Below are positions 55,706 through 63,032 of a DNA stretch of 64,000 bases, piece after piece. Within the stretch, counting starts at the first letter, position 1, and each line of letters opens with the position of its first letter. This stretch comes from JBGTLU01 sp041743935 (lineage in GTDB: Bacteria; Bacteroidota; Bacteroidia; Sphingobacteriales; Sphingobacteriaceae): positions 1 to 64,000 of the forward strand of contig JBGTLU010000053.1 in the NCBI GenBank assembly GCA_041743935.1, given 5' to 3'. Position numbers and translations under genes: made by a program. The notes beneath the pieces were generated by a model. The model saw only the letters and a program-made list of their open reading frames with translations, was not told where the DNA came from and did not search any database.

Positions 55706-56598
55706 TGTAATTTTATTCCAATTCTGAGTTTTGCACTTCTTGCTCTAGAGTTTAATGAAACTTCTAGCGCCGATGGAACTATCGCTTTTTTACTTAATGG
55801 AGCAATAGGTTTTAAATCGTTTCCAAAGAAATCCTTATCTACTTCGCCTTTAAATTTTCCTTTGCTCATAAAATTCTTTACCAATCTATCTTCTAAAGAA
55901 TGGTAAGATATAACTACCAATCGGCCGCCTTCCGAAAGAATTTCTGCACTTTGTAAAAGCATTTCTTCCAGAGATTCCATTTCTTTGTTCACTTCAATTC
56001 TTAATGCCTGAAAAACTTGGGCATAGTATTGATTTTCTTTCCCCCTCTTTACTAAATGCTGAATGGATTTTTTTAATTGTGCTATGGTTTTAAATGGCTC
56101 GTTTGAGCGGGAAATAACAATTTGCTTCGCGAGGGTTTTTGCATTGTGCACTTCGCCATACATGCCAAATATTCGATGTAATTCATCTTGAGAATACTCA
56201 TTTAGGATTTTGGCTGCAGTTACATCAGCATCTTTATCCATTCGCATATCCAGATCGGCATCAAAACGGATTGAAAAACCTCGCTCGGGTGTATCAAACT
56301 GATGAGAGGATACGCCCAAATCGGCCAAAATACCATCTACCTTTGCGTAACCATGTAATCGGCAATACTTTTTAAGATATCTGAAGTTTTGATCTACAAA
56401 AAGAAAATTTTTATCGTTAGTAATATTCTGCTTGGCATCTGCATCTTGGTCAAATGCTATCAGTTTACCACTTACAAGTCTTTTTAGTATCTCTTTTGAA
56501 TGACCGCCTCCGCCAAATGTTACGTCGACATAAACGCCATCTGGATTGATATTTAATCCTTCTATGCATTCTTGTAACATAACTGGGTTGTGATACAT
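55702..56598 (-). CDS. rsmH: 16S rRNA m4C1402 methyltransferase RsmH
   Basis: N4-methylates C1402 of 16S rRNA with SAM. 298 residues. YHNPVMLQECIEGLN at the start, SAM motif VDVTFGGGGHSKEIL at about 24-38, ILADLGVSSHQFDTPERGFSIRFDADLDMRMD at about 92-123, and VVISYHSLEDRLVKNFM near the end. 61 bp after mraZ. Confidence 0.97.
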   Translation of the reverse strand: MYHNPVMLQECIEGLNINPDGVYVDVTFGGGGHSKEILKRLVSGKLIAFDQDADAKQNITNDKNFLFVDQNFRYLKKYCRLHGYAKVDGILADLGVSSHQFDTPERGFSIRFDADLDMRMDKDADVTAAKILNEYSQDELHRIFGMYGEVHNAKTLAKQIVISRSNEPFKTIAQLKKSIQHLVKRGKENQYYAQVFQALRIEVNKEMESLEEMLLQSAEILSEGGRLVVISYHSLEDRLVKNFMSKGKFKGEVDKDFFGNDLKPIAPLSKKAIVPSALEVSLNSRARSAKLRIGIKLQ

Positions 56599-56659
56599 TT
56601 TTATATTATTGTTTGTAATTTTTTTTCAAAATATAATTACCTAAGCCTAACACTTAGAT

Positions 56660-57118
56660 TTATTCATCTTGCAATCCACCCATCACTTCTTCCGCCAATG
56701 CGCCAAAATCTACTGCTGGATTGTTTACAGACTTCTCGTATTGGGTTTTGTCCCAGATCTCAATCATGTTAATTGCCGATGCCATTACAATGTCTTTTGA
56801 AATTCCGGCAAACTCCATCAAATCTTTAGATAGCAACAAGCGACCATTAGAATCTAATTCCACTGCCTTAACTCCCGCATTGAACATTCTAATAAAATCC
56901 ATGTTCTTCTTGTTAAAACGATTGAGCTTGTTGATGTCGGCCATCACTTTTTCCCATTCGTCTATGCTATATAACTCTAAGCATTTTTGAAAAACACTAC
57001 GCTTTAGAACAAATCCTTTATCCATAACAGATTGCAATTGTTTCTTATATGCAATGGGCATCATCAGTCTGCCTTTGGCATCTGCGGTACATTCATATAC
57101 ACCTAAAAAAGTTGTCAT
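56660..57118 (-). CDS. mraZ: Transcriptional regulator MraZ
   Basis: AbrB-fold regulator of the dcw cluster, 152 residues. Two SpoVT-AbrB-like repeats: FLGVYECTADAKGRLMMPIAYKK (about 4-26) and VKAVELDSNGRLLLSKDLMEFAGI (about 80-103), each with the D-x-K/N-G-R-L core. The frame extends 16 codons upstream through the promoter element; the ATG at 57116-57118 is chosen. Repeats upstream (57163-57186) look like its own operator. Confidence 0.95.
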   Translation of the reverse strand: MTTFLGVYECTADAKGRLMMPIAYKKQLQSVMDKGFVLKRSVFQKCLELYSIDEWEKVMADINKLNRFNKKNMDFIRMFNAGVKAVELDSNGRLLLSKDLMEFAGISKDIVMASAINMIEIWDKTQYEKSVNNPAVDFGALAEEVMGGLQDE

Positions 57119-57144
57119 TCTGTATTTTTGATAAATTCTTAAGG

Positions 57145-57152
57145 TAAAAGTA
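57145..57152 (-). promoter_or_regulatory. -7 promoter element of mraZ
   Basis: On the minus strand TACTTTTA, one mismatch to TAnnTTTG, 26 bp before the ATG. The direct repeats of the MraZ box cover the -33 side. Confidence 0.4.
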
Positions 57153-57162
57153 GATATAAATT

Positions 57163-57186
57163 CCACCTTTTACCACTTTTTACCAC
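57163..57186 (-). promoter_or_regulatory. MraZ-box-like direct repeats
   Basis: On the minus strand three copies of GTGG at exact 10-bp steps (GTGGTAAAAA, GTGGTAAAAG, GTGGAA), with a fourth GTGG at 57197-57200 off by 4 bp. MraZ binds TGGG- or GTGG-type direct repeats spaced by one helical turn before its own gene in other bacteria, so this is the probable autoregulatory site of the dcw operon. Confidence 0.7.
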
Positions 57187-57251
57187 AAAAAGTTTTCCAC
57201 AGAAAATGAGGGTTTTATGAAAATATCTGCTAGATAATAGGGAAAATAAAA

Positions 57252-57282
57252 AAGCTAAATAACCTTACAAGTTATTTAGCTT
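57252..57282 (-). terminator. Terminator after pgk
   Basis: 12-bp perfect stem (AAGCTAAATAAC and complement) with a 7-base loop, followed on the minus strand by TTTTTT-rich sequence. It separates gap-pgk from the dcw operon. Confidence 0.8.
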
Positions 57283-57300
57283 CAATTAGTTAGAAATAAT

Positions 57301-58494
57301 TTAGGATAAAATTGCTTTCACCCCTGGAAGTTCTTTGCCTTCCATGTACTCGAGCAATGCGCCACCACCTGTAGAAACATAGCTTACTTTTTCGGAGAAA
57401 TTAAACTTTGCTACAGCAGCTGCAGAGTCGCCGCCACCAATAAGTGTAAAGGCTCCGTTGGATGTTGCTTTTACTACTTCTTCGGCAATAGATTTTGTTC
57501 CTTTTTCAAATTTTTTCATTTCAAAAACTCCCATTGGGCCATTCCATAAAACACATTTAGAATTCTGAATTACTTCTTGAAAAGCTTTTATGCTATCCGG
57601 ACCAATGTCTAAGCCCATCCAACCATCTGGAATGGCATCGTTCGATGCAATTTTTGTTTGGGCATCATTTGAAAAAGCATCTGCAACAATAGAATCGGTT
57701 GGTAAAACTAATTGCACATTACTAGCTTCAGCTTTGGCAATCAATTCTAAAGCTAAATCTAATTTATCTTCTTCTACCAAAGAATTGCCTATGTTACCCC
57801 CTTTTGCTTTTGCGAAAGTATACGCCATTCCTCCACCAATAATCAAATTATCTACTTTATCTAAAAGTTTTTCTATTAGTAGAATTTTATCCGAAACTTT
57901 CGCTCCTCCCATTATAGCTGTGAGCGGACGTGCAGCACCGTTAAGGATTTTATTTGCGTTTTCTATTTCTGCTGCCATTACATATCCAAAAACTTTGTCA
58001 TCTGGAAAAAAATGGGCAACAATAGTAGTAGATGCATGTGCCCGATGCGCAGTACCAAAGGCATCGTTTACGTAAACATCACCATGCTTTGCAAGTTTTT
58101 CTGCAAAAAGTACGTCTCCTTTTTCTTCTTCTTTATAAAATCTAAGATTCTCTAATAATAAAACTTCTCCTGGTTTAAGGTTTTTGGAGGCTTGAAAAGC
58201 TTTATCGCCAATGCAATCCTCAGCAAAAAAAACATTGGTATTTAATAAGGCAGATAGATGGTTTACAATGTGTTTTAACGAATACTTTTCTACCGGACCT
58301 TCTTTGGGTCGGCCGAGGTGCGACATTAAAATACAGGAACCTCCATCCTTTAAAATTTTCTGAATGGTTGGTACAGCCGCCTGCATCCTGTTATCGTCTG
58401 TGATGTTAAATTCAGCATCTAATGGAACGTTAAAATCTACTCTTATTAATGCTTTTTTGTTTAGAAATGAATAGTTTTCTACGGTTTTAATCAT
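57301..58494 (-). CDS. pgk: Phosphoglycerate kinase
   Basis: 1,3-bisphosphoglycerate + ADP to 3-phosphoglycerate + ATP. 397 residues. RVDFNVPLDAEFNITDDNR at about 18-36, LMSHLGRPKEGPVEKYSLK at about 57-75, and the C-terminal nucleotide site VLWNGPMGVFEMKKFEKGTKSIAE plus TLIGGGDSAAAVAKF and STGGGALLEYMEGKELPGV. It lies 44 bp after gap on the same strand, a glycolytic pair. Confidence 0.97.
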   Translation of the reverse strand: MIKTVENYSFLNKKALIRVDFNVPLDAEFNITDDNRMQAAVPTIQKILKDGGSCILMSHLGRPKEGPVEKYSLKHIVNHLSALLNTNVFFAEDCIGDKAFQASKNLKPGEVLLLENLRFYKEEEKGDVLFAEKLAKHGDVYVNDAFGTAHRAHASTTIVAHFFPDDKVFGYVMAAEIENANKILNGAARPLTAIMGGAKVSDKILLIEKLLDKVDNLIIGGGMAYTFAKAKGGNIGNSLVEEDKLDLALELIAKAEASNVQLVLPTDSIVADAFSNDAQTKIASNDAIPDGWMGLDIGPDSIKAFQEVIQNSKCVLWNGPMGVFEMKKFEKGTKSIAEEVVKATSNGAFTLIGGGDSAAAVAKFNFSEKVSYVSTGGGALLEYMEGKELPGVKAILS

Positions 58495-58538
58495 GGATAT
58501 GGGATTTGGGCAAAAATAAATTAATAAGTATTTTCTGA

Positions 58539-59522
58539 TTATAACTTTTCTACTAAATCTGCTAAACGGCTAGAATACCCATATTCATTATCATACCAAC
58601 CTACCACTTTCACTAGATTTCCGACTACGGAGGTTAATTGGGCATCAAACACACAGGAGTAAGAATTACCAATTATATCAACCGATACAATGGGATCTTC
58701 TGTGTATTGCAATATTCCTTTAAGCTCACCTTCAGCAGCTTTTTTAAATGCGGCATTTATTTCTTCAACGCTAGCGCTTTTAGAAAGAATGCAAGTAAAA
58801 TCTGTCATGGAACCATTTGCAACCGGCACACGAACTCCAGCGCCTCCAAGCTTGCCAGTAAGTTCCGGGAATATTAGTGTAATTGCCTTTGCAGCTCCGG
58901 TGGAAGTAGGTATGATGGATTGTGCAGCAGCTCTTGCTCTTCGCAAGTCTTTATGTGGCGCATCGTGTAAATTTTGATCGCCGGTGTATGAATGTATAGT
59001 TGTAATGTAACCACTCTCTACTCCCCATTTTTGATTTAATACCTTAACCATGGGAGCAACATTATTGGTAGTGCAAGAAGCATTCGAAATTACTGTTGCT
59101 TTTAAATCGACATTTTTTTCATTTACACCCAATACAACCGTATCAATGTCTTTACCGGAAGGTGGAGCTGATAAGATAACTTGTTTTGCTCCGGCTTCTA
59201 TGTGTAACAATGCTTTCTCTCTGGATGTGAATCTACCGGTGCACTCTAACACAATATCAATATCCAATGATTTCCAAGGCAATTTATTGGGCTCTTTTTC
59301 GGCAAATACTGGGATATTGATATTATTAACGATGATGTGATTTTCATCATGACTTACGGTTCCATTAAAGCCTCTGTGTATAGAATCATATTTAAAGAGA
59401 TGAGCTAAAGTAGCAGTATCAGTTAAGTCATTAATAGCCACAACCTGCATCTTTTTTTCTATCAATTTTCGTAAAGTAATTCTGCCAATACGACCAAATC
59501 CATTAATTGCAATTTTCTTCAT
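58539..59522 (-). CDS. gap: Glyceraldehyde-3-phosphate dehydrogenase, type I
   Basis: Oxidative phosphorylation of GAP. 327 residues. NAD site INGFGRIGRITLRKL (5-20) with Asp32 in INDLTD favouring NAD over NADP. Catalytic Cys150 in SNASCTTNNVAPMV; His in TTIHSYTGDQ; GWYDNEYGYSSRLADL at the C-terminus. The -7 element TAAATTTG at 59546-59553 precedes it. Confidence 0.97.
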   Translation of the reverse strand: MKKIAINGFGRIGRITLRKLIEKKMQVVAINDLTDTATLAHLFKYDSIHRGFNGTVSHDENHIIVNNINIPVFAEKEPNKLPWKSLDIDIVLECTGRFTSREKALLHIEAGAKQVILSAPPSGKDIDTVVLGVNEKNVDLKATVISNASCTTNNVAPMVKVLNQKWGVESGYITTIHSYTGDQNLHDAPHKDLRRARAAAQSIIPTSTGAAKAITLIFPELTGKLGGAGVRVPVANGSMTDFTCILSKSASVEEINAAFKKAAEGELKGILQYTEDPIVSVDIIGNSYSCVFDAQLTSVVGNLVKVVGWYDNEYGYSSRLADLVEKL

Positions 59523-59545
59523 TTTCGATGATTATTAATACTTCT

Positions 59546-59553
59546 CAAATTTA
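59546..59553 (-). promoter_or_regulatory. -7 promoter element of gap-pgk
   Basis: TAAATTTG on the minus strand, exact TAnnTTTG match, 23 bp before the gap ATG. Confidence 0.5.
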
Positions 59554-59621
59554 ATTTAAGTGTGCGAGAAAGTTCTAAAAAGATTTTTTTTAAAAATTAT
59601 TTTAAGGTATGTTTTTTTTGC

Positions 59622-59629
59622 TACTTTTG
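59622..59629 (+). promoter_or_regulatory. -7 promoter element of tRNA-Glu
   Basis: TACTTTTG, exact TAnnTTTG match, ending 19 bp before the tRNA 5' end. Confidence 0.5.
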
Positions 59630-59648
59630 CAATCCCAAAAACAAACAT

Positions 59649-59720
59649 GGCCCGTTCGTCTAGGGGTTAGGACGTTAGATTTTCATTCTAGAAACAGGGG
59701 TTCGATTCCCCTACGGGCTA
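59649..59720 (+). tRNA. tRNA-Glu (anticodon TTC)
   Basis: 72 nt without encoded CCA. Acceptor GGCCCGT pairs with ACGGGCT (first pair G-U), discriminator A. D arm TCGTCTAGGGGTTAGGACG. Anticodon stem TTAGA/TCTAG around loop TTTTCAT, giving anticodon TTC. T arm AGGGGTTCGATTCCCCT. CCA is not encoded (CTA follows). Confidence 0.97.
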
Positions 59721-59722
59721 CT

Positions 59723-59752
59723 AAAAATGACTGCAAGTATGCAGTCATTTTT
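59723..59752 (+). terminator. Terminator after tRNA-Glu
   Basis: 13-bp perfect stem (AAAAATGACTGCA and complement) with loop AGTA and a T-run to 59756, two bases after the tRNA. Confidence 0.85.
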
Positions 59753-59770
59753 TTTTGTGTATTTTCCGAG

Positions 59771-59965
59771 ATGATATCTGTTTATGCTTTAGCTAATCCG
59801 TTTAACTCAGAAATCTATATCGGTATCTCCAAAGATATTTTGGCTAGATTAAAACAACATAATTCCGGCAAAAACAGGTATACTAAAGCGTTTATACCTT
59901 GGAAAATTATTTACTATTTAATCTGTTATAGAACCTTCCCACTTCTAAATGATGCGGTAGAGTAA
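59771..59965 (+). pseudogene. GIY-YIG nuclease domain gene, 3' truncated
   Basis: 64 codons: MISVYALANPFNSEIYIGIS, then KDILARLKQHNSGKNRYTKAF and PWKIIYY follow the GIY-YIG fold (VYAL.. YIGIS with the catalytic Arg of LARLKQHN). From about residue 52 the product departs from the family (LICYRTFPLLNDAVE) and stops, whereas GIY-YIG proteins of this kind run to 80-95 residues with a Glu-bearing second half. The sequence after the break is the reverse complement of the blh 3' end. The gene thus looks cut by the arrival of blh-rhodopsin. An upstream extension of the frame runs through tRNA-Glu and is not a real N-terminus. Confidence 0.75.
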
Positions 59966-60824
59966 GCATCGAAATAGCAATTATAAATACCGTAATAAGA
60001 GGAATGGATGACTGATAAAAGTAGAATACTATAAGTAGCATGATGATACCAGAAATACTGATAAGAGTAAATGGCAATGCTGCTTTAACAAAATCAAAAA
60101 CAGAGAAAGTTGGGTCCATTTTTTTTAACCCGGTAATTTGCAATGAGATAGCATCTAAGGAGTGCCATAGTGTAAAGAAAATGGTGAATCCGATTAATAA
60201 ATCACTGAAGTAAAATATCACGGCTAACAACGTAAAGTCTAATATATTTTTTAGGCTTTGATTGAAATGTTGAAAAACTAACATTAACCCAATCCATGTG
60301 ACTAGGCAAGATAATCCAACCATTAATACTATGGAGTTGTTAAAAATTAAATGATTGGGTGATAACAAATCTTTTAAATAAAAATTCGTGTCGGCCGGGT
60401 ATAAATAAAATAAAAGGCAGATAAGAGATGCCCCCCAACAGATATATGTCAATCGTCTGACAATTGTAGATGCATTTCCTAGTTTGCCATGTTTAAGCCA
60501 TTGTGTTTCTCCAAAATGATATGCCGACACAAATAGGAAAAACAAGAGTGAAAGTGCTGGGGTAATCCACCACAACACTGCATAAGAAACAAGAATGATT
60601 AAATATTTCTGAAGAAAATGAAAATCAGCTTTTCTACTGATTATTTTTTTAGAACTGAAATTATGCAGTACATGATCTGTAGCACCGTGTGGTATCCCAA
60701 AAATTAGCATCATCGGCAATGCTAACCAAATTACATAATCCATGTTAGCATTACTTGTTTGCCATGCAAAATGATAAACAACTAAGACGATTATTGTAAT
60801 TAATATTTTTATTAGGTATCCCAT
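59907..60824 (-). CDS. blh: Brp/Blh-family beta-carotene 15,15'-dioxygenase
   Basis: 305-residue integral membrane enzyme that cleaves beta-carotene into two retinals, the rhodopsin chromophore. Many hydrophobic segments, with GIPHGATDH (His46), AYHFGETQW (His103), LWHSLDAI (His221) and LTLPHHLEV near the end. In characterised Blh a second His lies 4 residues after the third ligand (HxxxH); here that site is Ala225, so one expected iron ligand may be missing or placed elsewhere. The C-terminus carries about 12 residues beyond the usual LPH block. It follows rhodopsin on the same strand, 56 bp after its stop. Confidence 0.9.
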   Translation of the reverse strand: MGYLIKILITIIVLVVYHFAWQTSNANMDYVIWLALPMMLIFGIPHGATDHVLHNFSSKKIISRKADFHFLQKYLIILVSYAVLWWITPALSLLFFLFVSAYHFGETQWLKHGKLGNASTIVRRLTYICWGASLICLLFYLYPADTNFYLKDLLSPNHLIFNNSIVLMVGLSCLVTWIGLMLVFQHFNQSLKNILDFTLLAVIFYFSDLLIGFTIFFTLWHSLDAISLQITGLKKMDPTFSVFDFVKAALPFTLISISGIIMLLIVFYFYQSSIPLITVFIIAISMLTLPHHLEVGRFYNRLNSK

Positions 60825-60839
60825 AGTTGAAACAGTAAA

Positions 60840-60869
60840 ACAAGAGCTCCTTTTATCCGGAGCTCTTGT
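60840..60869 (-). terminator. Hairpin between rhodopsin and blh
   Basis: 11-bp perfect stem (ACAAGAGCTCC and complement) with an 8-base loop, followed on the minus strand by TTTTACTG. It sits between the rhodopsin stop (60881) and blh start (60824). The T-run is short, so it may be a partial terminator or an mRNA-stabilising hairpin. Confidence 0.65.
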
Positions 60870-60880
60870 CTAAATGTACT

Positions 60881-61627
60881 TTATGCTGATTTTTTGTCGG
60901 ATATAGCAATGTTATACACTACTAAACCGAAACCAATTTTGTTTACAGCATCCGCAATGTTATAGAATAAATCTACATTGGAACTGCTCCAACCTAAACC
61001 GGTATTTAACCAACCACCTGGCATACACATGTATCCAATCGGATAAATTGCCCATCCAACCAAAACAAACCATGCTAATGCACGAATTCCTTTGATTACA
61101 GTAGGGTTGTTAGATTTGTCGGCTAATTGTTTTACCTCACCAAACCATGCGGTGTAAAGAATGTAAACATAACCAACGGTTGAGATGGTTCCCCACAAAA
61201 CGGAGTGAGAAGTGCTTCCACCTTCTGGGTTAAATGCTTCGCCGATATAACCAGCAACCAACATTAACACAGATGCCAGAATAAGTTTCCATAATAAACT
61301 CAATCTGGCACCCGCTGCTTTTGTTAATAGATAGAACTCTACACACATTAATGGAACGGTTAGTGTCCAATCAATGTAACGGAGAGCTGTTGGATTTTCT
61401 CCGGTTGCTGCATAATAATCGCGCATGTAATAATAATGCACTGCTGCAATACCGGTAATTAATCCGGATACTAATAATGATGTTTTCCATTTACCTTCAA
61501 CTTGACTTCTTTCGAAAAAGAAGAAAACCGATGCAGCAAACATTGCCATGTAACCGGTAAAGAAAGTAAACGCAACTGGGTCATCCTTTGGGATGCTAAC
61601 CAGGTTTAGTAAGGTTTGTGTTTCCAT
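60881..61627 (-). CDS. Proteorhodopsin, light-driven proton pump
   Basis: 248 residues, seven transmembrane helices. Helix C has RYIDWTLTVPLMCVEFYLL with Asp86 (proton acceptor), Thr90 and Glu97 (donor), the DTE set of proton pumps. Met94 at the spectral-tuning position (GPR 105) predicts green absorption. His64 (VHYYYMR) matches GPR His75. Helix G has Asp226 and the retinal Lys230 (NIADAVNKIGFG). In helix E, LWGTISTVGYVYILY aligns with bacteriorhodopsin VWWAISTAAMLYILY, placing Gly146 at BR Trp138, the site that is Gly in antenna-binding xanthorhodopsins. No cleavable signal is clear. blh follows, but no crt gene lies in the window. Confidence 0.97.
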   Translation of the reverse strand: METQTLLNLVSIPKDDPVAFTFFTGYMAMFAASVFFFFERSQVEGKWKTSLLVSGLITGIAAVHYYYMRDYYAATGENPTALRYIDWTLTVPLMCVEFYLLTKAAGARLSLLWKLILASVLMLVAGYIGEAFNPEGGSTSHSVLWGTISTVGYVYILYTAWFGEVKQLADKSNNPTVIKGIRALAWFVLVGWAIYPIGYMCMPGGWLNTGLGWSSSNVDLFYNIADAVNKIGFGLVVYNIAISDKKSA

Positions 61628-61630
61628 ATA

Positions 61631-61662
61631 TTGTTTAACTTTTTTGTGTATTTGTTAAACAA
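61631..61662. promoter_or_regulatory. Inverted repeat in front of rhodopsin
   Basis: TTGTTTAAC, 14 bp, GTTAAACAA: a perfect 9-bp inverted repeat ending 3 bp before the rhodopsin start codon. It could be a leader hairpin occluding the start or a protein-binding site. The rest of the 268-bp gap to 61895 is very AT-rich; no exact TAnnTTTG element was found in it. Confidence 0.45.
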
Positions 61663-61895
61663 CATAACAGGGTAATTTTGTTTTACTTTTTTGAATTTTA
61701 TATAAAAAAAATACTTATATATTTGATTATCTGTTATATAAAATATTTTCCCGAACATTATTCTTGCTCAAATCAGATAATGCATACTGAGTAAATATAC
61801 TAGCTCTAACATCACTAAGTTGTTACATAATAGTACAATAAGCTTTATTCAATTGCTTTACATTTACAAAAACAATTACTATTTACCTATAATAA

Positions 61896-63032
61896 ATGAG
61901 AATAGCCTTTGTTTCCCTAATGGGATCCGACCCTTGGGGTGGAAGTGAAATGTTGTGGTCGTTAACAGCAAAAGAAGCCTTAAAAAACAATCACAAAGTA
62001 TTTATTTCTGTTTTTGGATGGGGATTAATTCCGGATGAAATAAAAGAATTACAGGAACTAGGGGCTACCGTTGATTTCAGAGAACATTATCAAACGGATT
62101 TAGGAGTTTTCCAAAAAGCATACTTCAAATTAGCACAGCGTTATTTAAAAAATTCCATCAATGAGTACAAATCGTTGTTTCAATTTAAACCTCAGATTGT
62201 TTTAATAAACCAAGGCAATACCCACGATGCCATTAGTAATTTAGGGTTATTTGAAACATTAAAAATTAAGAAAATCCCTTACCATATATTGAGTCAACAC
62301 AGTGTGGATGTTGGAGGAGTATACGAACACATCCTTACACCAACGGCCGAAATTTTTGAGAATGCCCAAAAATTATATTTTGTTTCGGAGAGAAATTTAA
62401 ACTCTATTCGAAGACAATTATGTAAACCCTTAAAGCAATCGATACTCATAAATAATCCGGTAACAAATACCGGAGTAAATCTCATTGAATATCCCAATAC
62501 AAATACTGCAAATTTTGCATGTGTTGCCAGGTTACAATGCAATTTTAAAGGACAAGATTTGCTTTTTGAGGTTTTATCAGGTGATAAATGGAAAGATAGA
62601 AATTGGCACTTAAATCTTTATGGCGATGGACCTGATCAAGAATATCTAATTAAATTAAGTAAACATTTTGGGATAGAGGATAAGATTACTTTTCATGGTT
62701 TTGTATTTAAAGTAACTGAAATTTGGAAGCATAATCACCTAATGGTATTACCTTCTGTAAGCGAAGGCTCTGCACTTTCGTTACTAGAAGCAGTTTGCTG
62801 TGGCAGAGCAGCAGTTACCAGTGATGTTGGAGGAAATAGCGAATGGGTACAAGATGGCGTCAATGGATTTTTAGCTCCATCATCCTCCATTGATTATTTT
62901 TCAATTGCCATGGAAAAAGCTTGGGAATTAAAAGATAAATGGAAAGAAATGGGTACAAATGGAAGAGAAAATGCACTCAAGAAATTAGATAACTCTCCTT
63001 GGAAAACACTGCTTAATTTGATGCAGAGTTAA
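61896..63032 (+). CDS. Glycosyltransferase family 4
   Basis: 378 residues, GT-B fold, retaining. N-terminal MRIAFVSLMGSDPWGGSEMLWS is the acceptor-domain glycine loop. The C-terminal domain has FACVARLQCNFKGQDLLFEVL, HGFVFKVTEIW and LPSVSEGSALSLLEAVCCGRAAVTSDVGGNSEWV, the E-x7-E block that binds the nucleotide sugar. Donor and acceptor are unknown; polysaccharide or glycolipid synthesis is the usual role. Its 3' end overlaps the convergent MFS gene by 20 bp. Confidence 0.92.
   Translation: MRIAFVSLMGSDPWGGSEMLWSLTAKEALKNNHKVFISVFGWGLIPDEIKELQELGATVDFREHYQTDLGVFQKAYFKLAQRYLKNSINEYKSLFQFKPQIVLINQGNTHDAISNLGLFETLKIKKIPYHILSQHSVDVGGVYEHILTPTAEIFENAQKLYFVSERNLNSIRRQLCKPLKQSILINNPVTNTGVNLIEYPNTNTANFACVARLQCNFKGQDLLFEVLSGDKWKDRNWHLNLYGDGPDQEYLIKLSKHFGIEDKITFHGFVFKVTEIWKHNHLMVLPSVSEGSALSLLEAVCCGRAAVTSDVGGNSEWVQDGVNGFLAPSSSIDYFSIAMEKAWELKDKWKEMGTNGRENALKKLDNSPWKTLLNLMQS

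Noticed and set aside
57161..57200. Tandem GTGG repeats as a CRISPR array
   Set aside because: The period is 10 bp with no repeat-spacer structure; MraZ box is the better reading.
57590..58075. 161-codon open frame antisense to pgk
   Set aside because: Mirror of the highly conserved pgk sequence; no recognisable product.
59609..59770. Upstream extension of the GIY-YIG reading frame
   Set aside because: It runs straight through tRNA-Glu and its terminator; the family N-terminus begins at the ATG at 59771.
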